NCBI RefSeq assembly: GCF_900013425.1
Contig: NZ_FBXK01000003.1
Coordinates: 1-64,000 of the forward strand
From: Sphingobium sp. Z007
GTDB lineage: Bacteria; Pseudomonadota; Alphaproteobacteria; Sphingomonadales; Sphingomonadaceae
DNA length: 64,000 nucleotides
Direction of reading: 5' to 3'
Shown here: positions 14,891 to 22,678 of the stretch, piece after piece
Layout of the letters: each line of letters opens with the position of its first letter
Numbering within the stretch: position 1 is the stretch's first letter
Program-made: the position numbers and the translations under genes
The notes under the pieces: generated by a model
Databases searched by the model: none
What the model was told of the DNA's origin: nothing
Seen by the model: only the letters and a program-made list of their open reading frames with translations

Positions 14891-15720
14891 CGCCTTACGC
14901 TTTCCGCAATGAGCTTTCCGACCGTCACCGGTTCGGTCGCCGCCGCACCCGATTTCCGGGACGTTTGCGGTCGCCCGCGGGTAAACGGCTTGAGGCGCTT
15001 CGTCGGGAAGCGGATCGCCCGGCGCGCGGCAAGATCGTCCCAGAGCCCGACGAGGCCGCCCTTGCCCGTAATTGTACGCTCTTGGCCCGCGTTGGGGTGC
15101 GTCGACCAGGAGTCGAACAGCGCACGCTCGAAATCGGGGATAGCGGCGACCCCCAGCGTTTTCGGCCTCGGGATGTTGCCCCAGCAAAGCGATCCATCGA
15201 CGTAGACATTGAGGATGGGCGAGTGGAGCGCCCGGGTGCCGGCGGTCGGTCGCTGGTTCTCCGGAAGCGCATAGACGCCGAGGCCGCGTCGGGTGGCGAC
15301 GAACAGATGCGCTGGATACGGGACCGGCGCGATCATCCTTTGGGAGAGCGCTCGCAAGGCGGCAGGGGGCCTGCTCAGATTGAAAAATGCCGGGCGCACC
15401 TGCTCCGGCGTCCACCAGGCGAGTACGTCCGGGTGCGCAACGAGCACATTGTCTGGCAAAATCTCGGGCGGTGCGGCTCGACCGAGGGCCTCGGTCCATT
15501 GGCGCAGGTGTGCGCGGGACAGCGGCGCGCCTGCGGCGATCGTCGGCCCGTCATCGTCGCTATGCTCGACTTGATGGATGCTGGCGAATGCGAGCGCGTC
15601 CGGCCGAGGGGCACCATAATGACTGGAATTTCGAGGCGTCTCGGTCTGGTAAAGCAGGATGGCCGTGGTGAGCACCATGCCGCCCGTGGTTCCTTCGAAG
15701 TGAGAAGCGTGGTCAGACAT
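14887..15720 (-). CDS. PRTRC system protein B (E2-like)
   Basis: 277 residues. Position between A and F, with HSPILNVYVDGSLCWGNIPR and FERALFDSWSTHPNAG, fits PRTRC protein B, which I recall being grouped with prokaryotic E2-like folds. LCWGN carries a cysteine that could be the thioester-forming residue, but this is inference. The start overlaps F by eight bases. Confidence 0.8.
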   Translation of the reverse strand: MSDHASHFEGTTGGMVLTTAILLYQTETPRNSSHYGAPRPDALAFASIHQVEHSDDDGPTIAAGAPLSRAHLRQWTEALGRAAPPEILPDNVLVAHPDVLAWWTPEQVRPAFFNLSRPPAALRALSQRMIAPVPYPAHLFVATRRGLGVYALPENQRPTAGTRALHSPILNVYVDGSLCWGNIPRPKTLGVAAIPDFERALFDSWSTHPNAGQERTITGKGGLVGLWDDLAARRAIRFPTKRLKPFTRGRPQTSRKSGAAATEPVTVGKLIAESVRR

Positions 15721-16819
15721 GGCGGCCCCCTAGTTTTTCCGGTTCGAGTTGGATCAGGTGCTGGGCAGCGAGCAGGAATTCCGCGCCGACGCGGAGCGAT
15801 GCGAACCAGTCGTCGATGAAATTGGGGTCGGGCAGCGGGCAGAGGCCAGCGATGTCCATGAAGCCGTATTCCATGCCGTGGCGGCCGACGTCGTCGACCT
15901 CGGCCGCGAAGAACTCGACAGGTACGAGGGTCAGCGGCGGCAGGCTCGAGCATTCCTCGATATCGGGGATGTATTCGTAGAGGATGTCGGAATTGAACCG
16001 CCAGGCGCTGCGATCATCCGGGACTCGCCGGAGGGCATCATGCGTTCGGCGTAGCGTTCGCAAGGCTCTGCGCAGTCCGCTCGGGAGCTTCGCGAGCGGC
16101 GCGGAATTCGCCTTGCTCATCCATTCGGGTTTCTTGGCGGCCATCTTCGACGGGAGGGTGAGTTCGTCGAGATCATCAGGGTCTGCGCCGTGATAGTCGA
16201 TGAGGCACTGAAGCGCGCCATCGTCTTCGGTCTCGCCCTCCCAATAGTACATCGAAATTTCATTGAAGAGGTCCTGGTAGCCGAAGATCGGCAAGGTGGT
16301 GCCCAAGGTCTCTTCGAGCGCGGCGTAGCAGGCCGCACGCCAGGAAATGGGGGCTTCGCTGCTCTCGATCCATCCGAGATCGAGTTGACCGATGCTATCG
16401 CAGATAAGGACAATCGCGGGCTGTCCCACGTGCTCGCCGTTGAGCACGACGGTTCGCAGGTTCGCGAACGTCAGGGGTTCGAGGATCCCGAGAACTGCGG
16501 CGTTGAAAGCGCGCTCGATATGCCGGCGAGCGGCGCTGCGCGTATATTGCTGAACCGATGGGTCGTGCGACGCGACCCATTCCCCGATCAGCTTGTGGAG
16601 AGGCGAGAGCGGCTGGTCGAAACTGACGGGGATGTCCGCCGAAAGCGCGACCGATCGTCCGGCAAGATCAGCCGAGCGGGGGGAGGCGGAGGTCGGAGGG
16701 CGGTTGAAGTGATTCCGTGGCCTCGTCCGGGTGGGCGTGCCGGGCAACCATGATCTGGGCATGGATGGCCTGGGCCTGCCTGCTGCAGGGAGGTTGGGGA
16801 GGACCGGTTGTGATGCCAT
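15713..16819 (-). CDS. PRTRC system protein F
   Basis: Up to 368 residues, the least understood member of the cassette. LHKLIGEWVASHDPSVQQYT, LRTVVLNGEHVGQPAIVLIC and MEYGFMDIAGLCPLPDPNFI mark the conserved body from about residue 73 on. The first ~55 residues are Pro/Arg-rich and overlap another frame with better codon usage (16668-16850), so the true start is uncertain. No ribosome-binding site is obvious before the ATG at 16819. Confidence 0.75.
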   Translation of the reverse strand: MASQPVLPNLPAAGRPRPSMPRSWLPGTPTRTRPRNHFNRPPTSASPRSADLAGRSVALSADIPVSFDQPLSPLHKLIGEWVASHDPSVQQYTRSAARRHIERAFNAAVLGILEPLTFANLRTVVLNGEHVGQPAIVLICDSIGQLDLGWIESSEAPISWRAACYAALEETLGTTLPIFGYQDLFNEISMYYWEGETEDDGALQCLIDYHGADPDDLDELTLPSKMAAKKPEWMSKANSAPLAKLPSGLRRALRTLRRTHDALRRVPDDRSAWRFNSDILYEYIPDIEECSSLPPLTLVPVEFFAAEVDDVGRHGMEYGFMDIAGLCPLPDPNFIDDWFASLRVGAEFLLAAQHLIQLEPEKLGGRHV

Positions 16820-16850
16820 CGTCGTTCTCGATCCATTCGAGGAGCGTCAT
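16668..16850 (-). CDS. Possible small gene overlapping the PRTRC F start, 60 aa
   Basis: Frame starting MTLLEWIENDDGITTG, with codon usage more like neighbouring genes than the overlapping F frame. No strong ribosome-binding site. It could be a separate gene, or the true N-terminal part of F joined by a frameshift. Treat as unresolved. Confidence 0.35.
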   Translation of the reverse strand: MTLLEWIENDDGITTGPPQPPCSRQAQAIHAQIMVARHAHPDEATESLQPPSDLRLPPLG

Positions 16851-16894
16851 GCGTGGGGCGGCGGGGATGGCCGCGCCGTTGGGGCGCGGCACGA

Positions 16895-17101
16895 TCAGCC
16901 CTTCGTGCCGACAGCGCGGCGATATTCGGTGACGTGGACGCCGCCGGTGACGCCGGCATCGACCAGTTCGGCGTTGAGGATCGCCGGATAGAGGGTGGAG
17001 TGATAGGCGCGCAGACCCTGAAGGTCGCTGGCGAGATGCGGCGGTATCGGAAGATCGATGCCGTCGTATCGAAAGGCGCGTGTCAGCTGGTTGATCTGCA
17101 T
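16895..17101 (-). CDS. PRTRC system protein C (small, ubiquitin-like candidate)
   Basis: 68 residues, starting MQINQLTRAFRYDGIDLPIP and ending YRRAVGTKG. Size, position between E and F, the HSTLYPAILNAELVD segment and the C-terminal VGTKG are as expected for PRTRC protein C, which I recall as a proposed prokaryotic ubiquitin-like family. The terminal glycine is what an E1 would adenylate. Strong candidate for the modifier acted on by the ThiF-, B- and A-type partners. Confidence 0.85.
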   Translation of the reverse strand: MQINQLTRAFRYDGIDLPIPPHLASDLQGLRAYHSTLYPAILNAELVDAGVTGGVHVTEYRRAVGTKG

Positions 17102-17146
17102 CGTGGGTTCCTCGGTGACGATTGAAGGGGGCTGCGGCGAAATCCA

Positions 17147-17578
17147 TCACCACAGACTTGTCGGCTCATCCGATTTGGCGTCGGCCGGGAGCGCGCCGGC
17201 CGCTGGCGTCGTCGACGGGCTGGTGGATGCGGGCGGCTTCGGTGTCGGAGCTGCGGGCTTCGCCTTGGCGGCCTCGGCGGACGCCGCGCGCGCGGCCTCG
17301 GCGGCCTCTCGCTGTTCGGAGATCTGGTCGGCAAGCGTCTTGCGCGTGCTGATGAGCTGGCCAAGCGCGCCGTCGGTGCCTTTAGCGAGTTCGGCATCGA
17401 TCTCAGAAGCGTTCGCGGTAATCGAGATCGGTCGGGTCTCACCCTTTTCGAGGCTATGGGTTTTGCCTTCGACATTCCGGGGAATGATCGTGAGGGTGAC
17501 CGTATCGTCGGGACCGGCGACGAGGTCGAAGCCGAGCGAGTAGCGGCCGAGCAGCGGCAGCAGGTTGGTGATCAGCAT
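17147..17578 (-). CDS. PRTRC system protein E
   Basis: 143 residues. MLITNLLPLLGRYSLGFDLV opens like the PRTRC-E family, with a beta segment TVTLTIIPRNVEG. A central helix is followed by a low-complexity Ala/Pro/Lys/Ser tail (about 105-135). It lies between the ParB-like gene and protein C. Role unknown. The ATG at 17578 was chosen, since longer in-frame sequence overlaps the ParB-like gene. Confidence 0.8.
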   Translation of the reverse strand: MLITNLLPLLGRYSLGFDLVAGPDDTVTLTIIPRNVEGKTHSLEKGETRPISITANASEIDAELAKGTDGALGQLISTRKTLADQISEQREAAEAARAASAEAAKAKPAAPTPKPPASTSPSTTPAAGALPADAKSDEPTSLW

Positions 17579-17613
17579 GGCTGTCTGTCCTTTTTGAGTG
17601 GGAGAGGTGGCGA

Positions 17614-19269
17614 TCAGGCCGCAAGTTCGCTGACGCGCGTTTCGGTGTGCGGAAGGATGGCTTCCGGAGCGGCGATGATCGGAGGCGGGCCGTATTTTCC
17701 ATCGAGCGTCATCGCGCTCGGCAGGCGACCGGCCCAATCGAAACGGGCCGCATTGAGCATCCCGGTCACGAGGTCGGTCTTCTTGGACGCGAGCAGCTTT
17801 CCGAAGGCTTTCTCCCCCATGTGCGCGACGAGACCGCATTCCTGGGCGATGAATTTCAGCTCGTCCTTGGTGTAGCGCTCGAGGAAGGGCCGATCGACTT
17901 TCCAGCCGTGGCGCAGGTCGACACAGCATGCCCGGGCGAGGTCCGCGACATGCCCGAAGGATTGGACGTCCATCGCATAGGCCGCCCCGATCGCGGACTG
18001 CACCGTTTCGGCCTGCGGACCGGAAAGCGCGCGGATCGCCTCGATCTTGGCATTGAAAGCGAGGTCGGGAAAAGCCGAGTTGATCAAAAGCCCGGCGCGC
18101 GCCGTCAGCGTGCTCGCCTTGATCTGCGAGAGGGTGCCGGTCATCGCGGCGACGAGGATCGCGGTGTGCGCGTGCGCGGCGTTATGCGCGAGGCCACGGG
18201 CAAGCGCGGTCCGCCAGGTCGCCTCGCGAAGATCGGTGGTGCGGGTCGCGATCGATTTTGCGGTGACCGATGGCCCGCTTGTCCGTGCGGTCGTCTTCGC
18301 GCTTCCGCCCGGAGACGCCGGGTTGGACGCGATGGCGGCGCGGACGATGGACGGCGCTCCGCCCCCCGACAGATCGTCACGATCAGCCGGCGCTCTGGCC
18401 TCATCCGTGCCGTCATCCTGCTCGTCATCATCCTCAAGATCGGCACCGTGATGATCGGTCTGAGCAGCGGCCGCGGTGTGCTGCTGCTCTTCGAGGCGGG
18501 CATTCTCGACCGTTTCGGTCTTGAGCTGGAAGCACGTCGGGTTGGTGCAGTGACCATCGTCGACATGGGTCTCGAACAAGGCGCGTTGCGATGCCGAGTT
18601 GAACGGGCAGGCGGTGCATTCCGTCTTGTCGAAACAGGCGGTGCTGAGATCCTGCGTGATCCGCATGAGCAGATCTCGCGTTTTCCCGATGTCGAGGCCA
18701 GCGCCGAGGATCGTTTCGAGAGCCTTGTCCTGCTTGTCCGCGGGAACGGCAGCCAGCAGCTCGGCGTGACCGACCTTGATCCGGCGCTGATCGAGCGCGT
18801 TCTTGACGGCGTCGGAAAGGCCGGCGAGCGCAAGGCGGCGATCGAGCTTGGCGCGCGACCAGCCCAGACGCCGACCGGCTTCGGCGCGATCGTTCTGACA
18901 GGCCGCGAGGACACGAACCGCGGCATCTGCCTGTTCGGTTTCGGATGCGTCGTCGCGGTTGTCGTTTTCGTCGATGGCGGCTTCAAGAGCCTCCTGGTCG
19001 GTCATCTCGCGGATGATGACCGGCACCTCACCTTCAGGGCCAAACGCTTCGATCGCGGCTCGATAGCGGCGCCCGCCGGCGACGATGGTGTAGGTGTCAC
19101 CGGCGTCCTGCGCCGGACGCAGCAATATCGGCTGGAGCATGCCGCGAAGGCGGAAGGAGGCGACGAGTTCGTCGTGCTTCCGCTGGTCGAAGTAACGGCG
19201 CGGATTGTAGCCCGGGGCGATGCGGGCGAGCGAGAGCATGGTGCCCCCGGTGGGATGCGGTGCGGTCAA
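17614..19269 (-). CDS. PRTRC system ParB-like protein
   Basis: 551 residues. Begins (TTG start) LTAPHPTGGTMLSLARIAPG; the TTG at 19269 has AAGGAG eight bases upstream, whereas the in-frame ATG at 19239 has none. NPRRYFD, VAGGRRYRAAIEAFG and ENDNRDDASETEQ are the ParB nuclease/CTPase-like core. A HTH region follows (RRLGWSRAKLDRRLALAGL), then a cysteine cluster CFDKTECTACPFN ... CTNPTC (about 240-285), probably zinc-binding. The linker is acidic (about 300-340) and the C-terminal domain family-specific. First gene of the cassette. Confidence 0.85.
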   Translation of the reverse strand: MTAPHPTGGTMLSLARIAPGYNPRRYFDQRKHDELVASFRLRGMLQPILLRPAQDAGDTYTIVAGGRRYRAAIEAFGPEGEVPVIIREMTDQEALEAAIDENDNRDDASETEQADAAVRVLAACQNDRAEAGRRLGWSRAKLDRRLALAGLSDAVKNALDQRRIKVGHAELLAAVPADKQDKALETILGAGLDIGKTRDLLMRITQDLSTACFDKTECTACPFNSASQRALFETHVDDGHCTNPTCFQLKTETVENARLEEQQHTAAAAQTDHHGADLEDDDEQDDGTDEARAPADRDDLSGGGAPSIVRAAIASNPASPGGSAKTTARTSGPSVTAKSIATRTTDLREATWRTALARGLAHNAAHAHTAILVAAMTGTLSQIKASTLTARAGLLINSAFPDLAFNAKIEAIRALSGPQAETVQSAIGAAYAMDVQSFGHVADLARACCVDLRHGWKVDRPFLERYTKDELKFIAQECGLVAHMGEKAFGKLLASKKTDLVTGMLNAARFDWAGRLPSAMTLDGKYGPPPIIAAPEAILPHTETRVSELAA

Positions 19270-19356
19270 GGCGGATCTCCTTGTGGGAATCGGGAGGCGC
19301 ACACTTCGAGGCTGCGTGCTTTCCCCTCTGGCGAGCCCAAAGCTCACTCCTCCATT

Positions 19357-19372
19357 CCCCCTCCCCTCTCTC
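19357..19372 (-). promoter_or_regulatory. Purine-rich upstream element, copy e
   Basis: Minus-strand GAGAGAGGGGAGGGGG, about 90-100 bases upstream of the PRTRC ParB-like start and touching the stop of the DpdA-like gene. Confidence 0.45.
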
Positions 19373-20381
19373 AGGCGGCGCGGCGATGCCGGTAGATGTC
19401 GGCTGCCCAATGCTCGATCCACGGATTGGTCAGTTCGTCGTGGTCGAGTTCTCCGGCCTCGATCAGGTCACGAATCTCTTCGCGTGCCTGGGCGATCGAT
19501 GCCTCCCAAGAGTCGGATGGCGGGGCGTCGGGAGGGACTGTCAGGCACTGGGGAAGCTGCAGTGGTCGCTGGGCGAGCCGCACATGCTGCGCTTCGATCC
19601 AGCTCTCCATATGATCAGCGACCAGCCTATCGGTTTTCGCGATGCCGTGGCGAAACGCGCTCCGGCGCGCGGAGACGCCGTAAGCCTGACTGTCGATCGA
19701 CTCGATACGGCGACCATAAGGAAGAAGGAACGGGAGCGCCGCGCCCTTCACGCCGAAGGCGTGCAGTCGAACGCCGGCGGGCAGGATCCGATCAAGATGG
19801 TCGATGACGGCGATCAGCCCTTCAGGGCCGTGAACATCGCGCCGGCACATGCTTCCGACACCGATAAGCGCCCCCGGGTGCAGCCAATCGGCGATCGCGT
19901 CGATGCAGCGCTCATAGTCGTCCGGGCGACGGCCCTGGATCACCGGCATCATCGTGTCGACGATGCCATAATCCGCGGCCAGGCGTCGGCAGTCGCGGTT
20001 GGCGCGGATGGTGCGCGACAGGCGATCCATGACCTCGTCGCGGTCGCGGGCGATTTCGGCCTCGACGCAATAGTCTGCGCTCGCCCACCATCGGAAGGGG
20101 AAAGCGGCCGCCAGCGCGACATAGTCGGCGATCGTCCAGGGGAAGCCGCCGTAGCGGGATGCCGCGACGAAGCCGGCGGAATCGAGGCAAAGCGCGGAAA
20201 GTCCGTGGGCGTTCGCCAGTTGCGCCAGCCGCCAGCCCGCCCATTCGCGCCGGCCTCGTTTATTCGTCCAATACGAGAGCCCGTTTGCCGATATGAGCGC
20301 GGGCCGCTGCAAAGCCCGCGCCCGTTGGAGGATAGGCCCGTCGCTCAGGTGCGGCAAGCCAATGATGATTTCGAGCGGCAT
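19371..20381 (-). CDS. DpdA-like tRNA-guanine-transglycosylase-fold protein
   Basis: 336 residues. Motifs of the TGT/DpdA barrel: LCLDSAGF (64-71, the Asp-containing substrate loop), MPVIQGR (145-151), GVGSMCRRD (174-182), HAFGVKG (207-213) and ESIDSQAYG (227-235, candidate nucleophile Asp). DpdA exchanges guanine in DNA for a 7-deazaguanine base; tRNA TGTs do the same in tRNA. It lacks the C-terminal zinc site of bacterial Tgt and is closest in feel to phage/plasmid DpdA-family proteins. No queuosine precursor genes are in the window, so the base would have to come from the host. Confidence 0.75.
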   Translation of the reverse strand: MPLEIIIGLPHLSDGPILQRARALQRPALISANGLSYWTNKRGRREWAGWRLAQLANAHGLSALCLDSAGFVAASRYGGFPWTIADYVALAAAFPFRWWASADYCVEAEIARDRDEVMDRLSRTIRANRDCRRLAADYGIVDTMMPVIQGRRPDDYERCIDAIADWLHPGALIGVGSMCRRDVHGPEGLIAVIDHLDRILPAGVRLHAFGVKGAALPFLLPYGRRIESIDSQAYGVSARRSAFRHGIAKTDRLVADHMESWIEAQHVRLAQRPLQLPQCLTVPPDAPPSDSWEASIAQAREEIRDLIEAGELDHDELTNPWIEHWAADIYRHRRAA

Positions 20382-20420
20382 CGATATATTCCCCGTTCAG
20401 CGAGCCATCGCCCACTTGCC

Positions 20421-20449
20421 TTGACCGTCCGGCATGTTCACGGTACGTT
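20421..20449 (+). promoter_or_regulatory. Promoter of the plus-strand orphan gene
   Basis: TTGACC (20421-20426), a 17-base spacer, then TACGTT (20444-20449), 20 bases before the ATG at 20469. It sits in the divergent gap upstream of the DpdA-like gene. Confidence 0.45.
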
Positions 20450-20468
20450 CCCAAAGCAGGAGTTCGCC

Positions 20469-20957
20469 ATGAAGAAGACCGCGTTCCACGACCGTTTCGA
20501 TCTCGACATCACGCTGCGCGATGCCGCGCTCGACGCCGAGAACCGTCCGACCCGCCGGATGATCGCGAACGCCGCGATCGGCGTGCATGTCGAGGACGCT
20601 TATTACTCGGTGCGTGAACTGCGCGAGGCAGTGAGCTGGGTTCACGAAGGCGATCCCGCCGGCAAGACAAAGCTCGCCGCGATCCTTGCCAATGACGGCG
20701 CGGATGATTTCCAGCGTTGCATCTATTTCTGCCTCGCCGGTCGCGGTGTCGTCGCGATGCTCGACGATCTGGAGTGGCTGGAGGATCTGCTCGAGCGGCG
20801 CGGACGCGTGGCCGGAGAAGTGATGCGGCTGCGTGGATCGCGCATGCCGCTCACCAATCCCTATGTGGCCGATGCGCCCGACGGGCCGTTGGTGCAGATC
20901 GATAGCGATTTCGTGCAGGGTCCGTCGTGGTGGGCGGATCCGACGCTCGATCGGTAA
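20469..20957 (+). CDS. Hypothetical protein, 162 aa, plus-strand orphan
   Basis: The only convincing plus-strand gene in the first 33 kb. ATG preceded by AGGAG at 7 bases and by a sigma70-like promoter. Starts MKKTAFHDRFDLDITLRDAA; contains YSVRELREAVSWVHEGDPAG and FCLAGRGVVAMLDDLEWLED. Cytosolic, acidic, helical. No family recognised. Divergent from the DpdA-like gene and tail-to-tail with the nuclease gene, so it may be an independently controlled regulator or effector. Confidence 0.65.
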   Translation: MKKTAFHDRFDLDITLRDAALDAENRPTRRMIANAAIGVHVEDAYYSVRELREAVSWVHEGDPAGKTKLAAILANDGADDFQRCIYFCLAGRGVVAMLDDLEWLEDLLERRGRVAGEVMRLRGSRMPLTNPYVADAPDGPLVQIDSDFVQGPSWWADPTLDR

Positions 20958-20964
20958 GCTGGCG

Positions 20965-21471
20965 TCAGCGCTCGCACTGCAGTCGCTCGCCTCGTCGCCA
21001 GCGAGCGGGGTCAATCCAGCGGCCGGCATAGGCCCCTGCCCTGTCGGCCTTCGCCTGTTCGAAAGCGACGCTGTACCGGGCCGCGCGAGCGTGATCGTTG
21101 CCCAGATATTGCGGCTCGGGAAGTGCGAGGCCCGCTCGGATCAGGCGCTCGCCTAGATCCTTTCCATCGGTCGTCACCACGGCAACAGGGCGGCCATAGG
21201 TGCTGCTCGGAGTAAGCTGGATCGTGGCTGTTTTCGCACGCAAGGCGTTCGCGGCGAAGTCCTGGGCTGCCTTTCCGCAAGGCCAGCAGCTGCTCGCGCG
21301 CTCGCAGAGCTGTCGGCGCTCGAACGCATCGACCCCGAGCAATCTGAAATCGACGGCCAAGGTATCCCCGTCAAGCGCGCGGGCCCTCGCCTCGAACTCC
21401 TGGCGATCGGCCGGAGCGGGTGACGCGCTGCATGAGACGACGGCCAGCGAGACCATCAGGATCGGTCGCAT
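20965..21471 (-). CDS. Secreted thermonuclease-like (SNase) protein
   Basis: 168 residues. Short lipoprotein/signal-type N-terminus (MRPILMVSLAVVSCSASPAP). The SNase core shows DGDTLAVDFRLLGVDAFERR, with the catalytic pair R..DAFE, and YGRPVAVV with the second arginine. Four cysteines (LCERASSCWPCG) are unusual and may form disulfides. Phosphodiesterase acting on DNA/RNA, probably periplasmic. The ATG at 21471 overlaps the upstream small gene stop (TGATG). Confidence 0.8.
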   Translation of the reverse strand: MRPILMVSLAVVSCSASPAPADRQEFEARARALDGDTLAVDFRLLGVDAFERRQLCERASSCWPCGKAAQDFAANALRAKTATIQLTPSSTYGRPVAVVTTDGKDLGERLIRAGLALPEPQYLGNDHARAARYSVAFEQAKADRAGAYAGRWIDPARWRRGERLQCER

Positions 21472-21665
21472 CACGATACCATCTCCACCTCGACATGGTC
21501 ACCGAGAGACGGCGCCGTGCAAACGCGGAAAGGTTGGAGCGGGTTGCCAGTTCGCACGATGCTGATTCTGCCAGACTGGAGGTCGAACAGGCGCGATGCG
21601 ACGCGGTTTGCATTTTCACGGCTGCACAAAAGCAGGCGTTTGGGTGAAAGCATTGGGGCGAGCAT
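21471..21665 (-). CDS. Small hypothetical protein, 64 aa
   Basis: Starts MLAPMLSPKRLLLCSRENAN and is coupled to the nuclease gene by a TGATG overlap. Mixed alpha/beta and basic. Possible partner or inhibitor of the nuclease, but there is no direct evidence. Confidence 0.5.
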   Translation of the reverse strand: MLAPMLSPKRLLLCSRENANRVASRLFDLQSGRISIVRTGNPLQPFRVCTAPSLGDHVEVEMVS

Positions 21666-21706
21666 GATGAATCCTCTTCAGGGGCGCATGATACTGGCAG
21701 AGCCGT

Positions 21707-22318
21707 TCACGCAAAGATCGTCTTGTGGACCTTGGTCTCGGGGACGATCTCCCATGCCAGATCCTTGAAGCCGCTGATCCGGTATCGGCCGTGTCCATCC
21801 GGATTACGGAAACTCAGCTTGCGGCCGCGCTTCTGGACGATGAACTCGTCACCGACATGGCCATCGGTGAAGGTCAGCGGCGCCGCCAGTTTGATGCGAT
21901 CGCCATCCTCGATCGTGCGAGCCCGCCGCTTGAGGTTCTCAACGCAGCGACGGCGCCAGTCGAGCGCATATTCGCTTTCCGTTGGAGTCAGCAGGTCGAG
22001 GATACGAGCCGAGCACTCGGCCTCGCACGGACCCATGGATTCCTCCATGTCCTTATACCCAAGGACCAAGCCTTCCTTGTCGCGCGGGTTCCATCGGACA
22101 AGGCAGACGATGGCGAATACCTCGCCTGCTATCCCGTTGGTGATGACCTGCGTTGCCGCATAATAGACCCGGTTCCCCGGGCAGGACGAGGCCAGGACCT
22201 TGAGCCCGTATGACGACCCGTCATCGCGCGGGCGTTCATAGGTGAACTGGGCATCGAGATAGGCTTTCGCAGAAGCGTGTCCGCCCATCGAGGAGCGGGG
22301 CATGTAGAGCCAGCCCAT
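21707..22318 (-). CDS. DUF6927 family protein
   Basis: 203 residues. The N-terminus MGWLYMPRSSMGGHASAKAY, the middle VFAIVCLVRWNPRDKEG and GYKDMEESMGPCEAEC are highly characteristic of DUF6927, a plasmid-associated family of unknown function. Full length. The C-terminal ~60 residues (DGDRIKLAAPLTFTDGHVGD) look like a small beta barrel. Confidence 0.75.
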   Translation of the reverse strand: MGWLYMPRSSMGGHASAKAYLDAQFTYERPRDDGSSYGLKVLASSCPGNRVYYAATQVITNGIAGEVFAIVCLVRWNPRDKEGLVLGYKDMEESMGPCEAECSARILDLLTPTESEYALDWRRRCVENLKRRARTIEDGDRIKLAAPLTFTDGHVGDEFIVQKRGRKLSFRNPDGHGRYRISGFKDLAWEIVPETKVHKTIFA

Positions 22319-22349
22319 GGCGGGTCTCCTTCATCGGTTTGAGATTGGC

Positions 22350-22667
22350 CTACCAGTCGAAGGTTGGCAGGTCGGTGATCGGCTCGCAGTCTCGGTCGAA
22401 CTGGACCCATTCGGCGCCGGCGGTCTCGACGTAGTCGAGGCAGGATTGAAGTGAGGCCGGCATTGCGGTGCGACCGGATGATTTCACCCAGACGAACCAG
22501 CCATATTCCTGCCATCGCTCCGCGACGATCAGTCCCTGCCAGATGTCAGGGTTGCCGATCGCGGCGAGCGGCAAAGGAAATTCGATGAGCGCGTCGAGCT
22601 CGCGGGCGGTGCTCCCATCAACATGGGCGGTCGAGAGGCAGACGAGAATCTTGGTTTCGAGTGGCAT
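22350..22667 (-). CDS. DUF5983-like protein
   Basis: 105 residues starting MPLETKILVCLSTAHVDGST. ILVCLSTAHV near the N-terminus and YGWFVWVKSS in the middle fit DUF5983, small proteins of unknown function that accompany ArdC-type genes on plasmids. It is 11 bases downstream of ardC in the same direction. Confidence 0.6.
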   Translation of the reverse strand: MPLETKILVCLSTAHVDGSTARELDALIEFPLPLAAIGNPDIWQGLIVAERWQEYGWFVWVKSSGRTAMPASLQSCLDYVETAGAEWVQFDRDCEPITDLPTFDW

Positions 22668-22678
22668 GGTGGGCTCCC

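Noticed and set aside
17647..19395. 582-codon plus-strand open frame
   Set aside because: Antisense to the PRTRC ParB-like gene.
20397..21029. Minus-strand frame opposite the orphan gene
   Set aside because: The plus-strand gene has a promoter, ribosome-binding site and better codon usage; this frame is its shadow.
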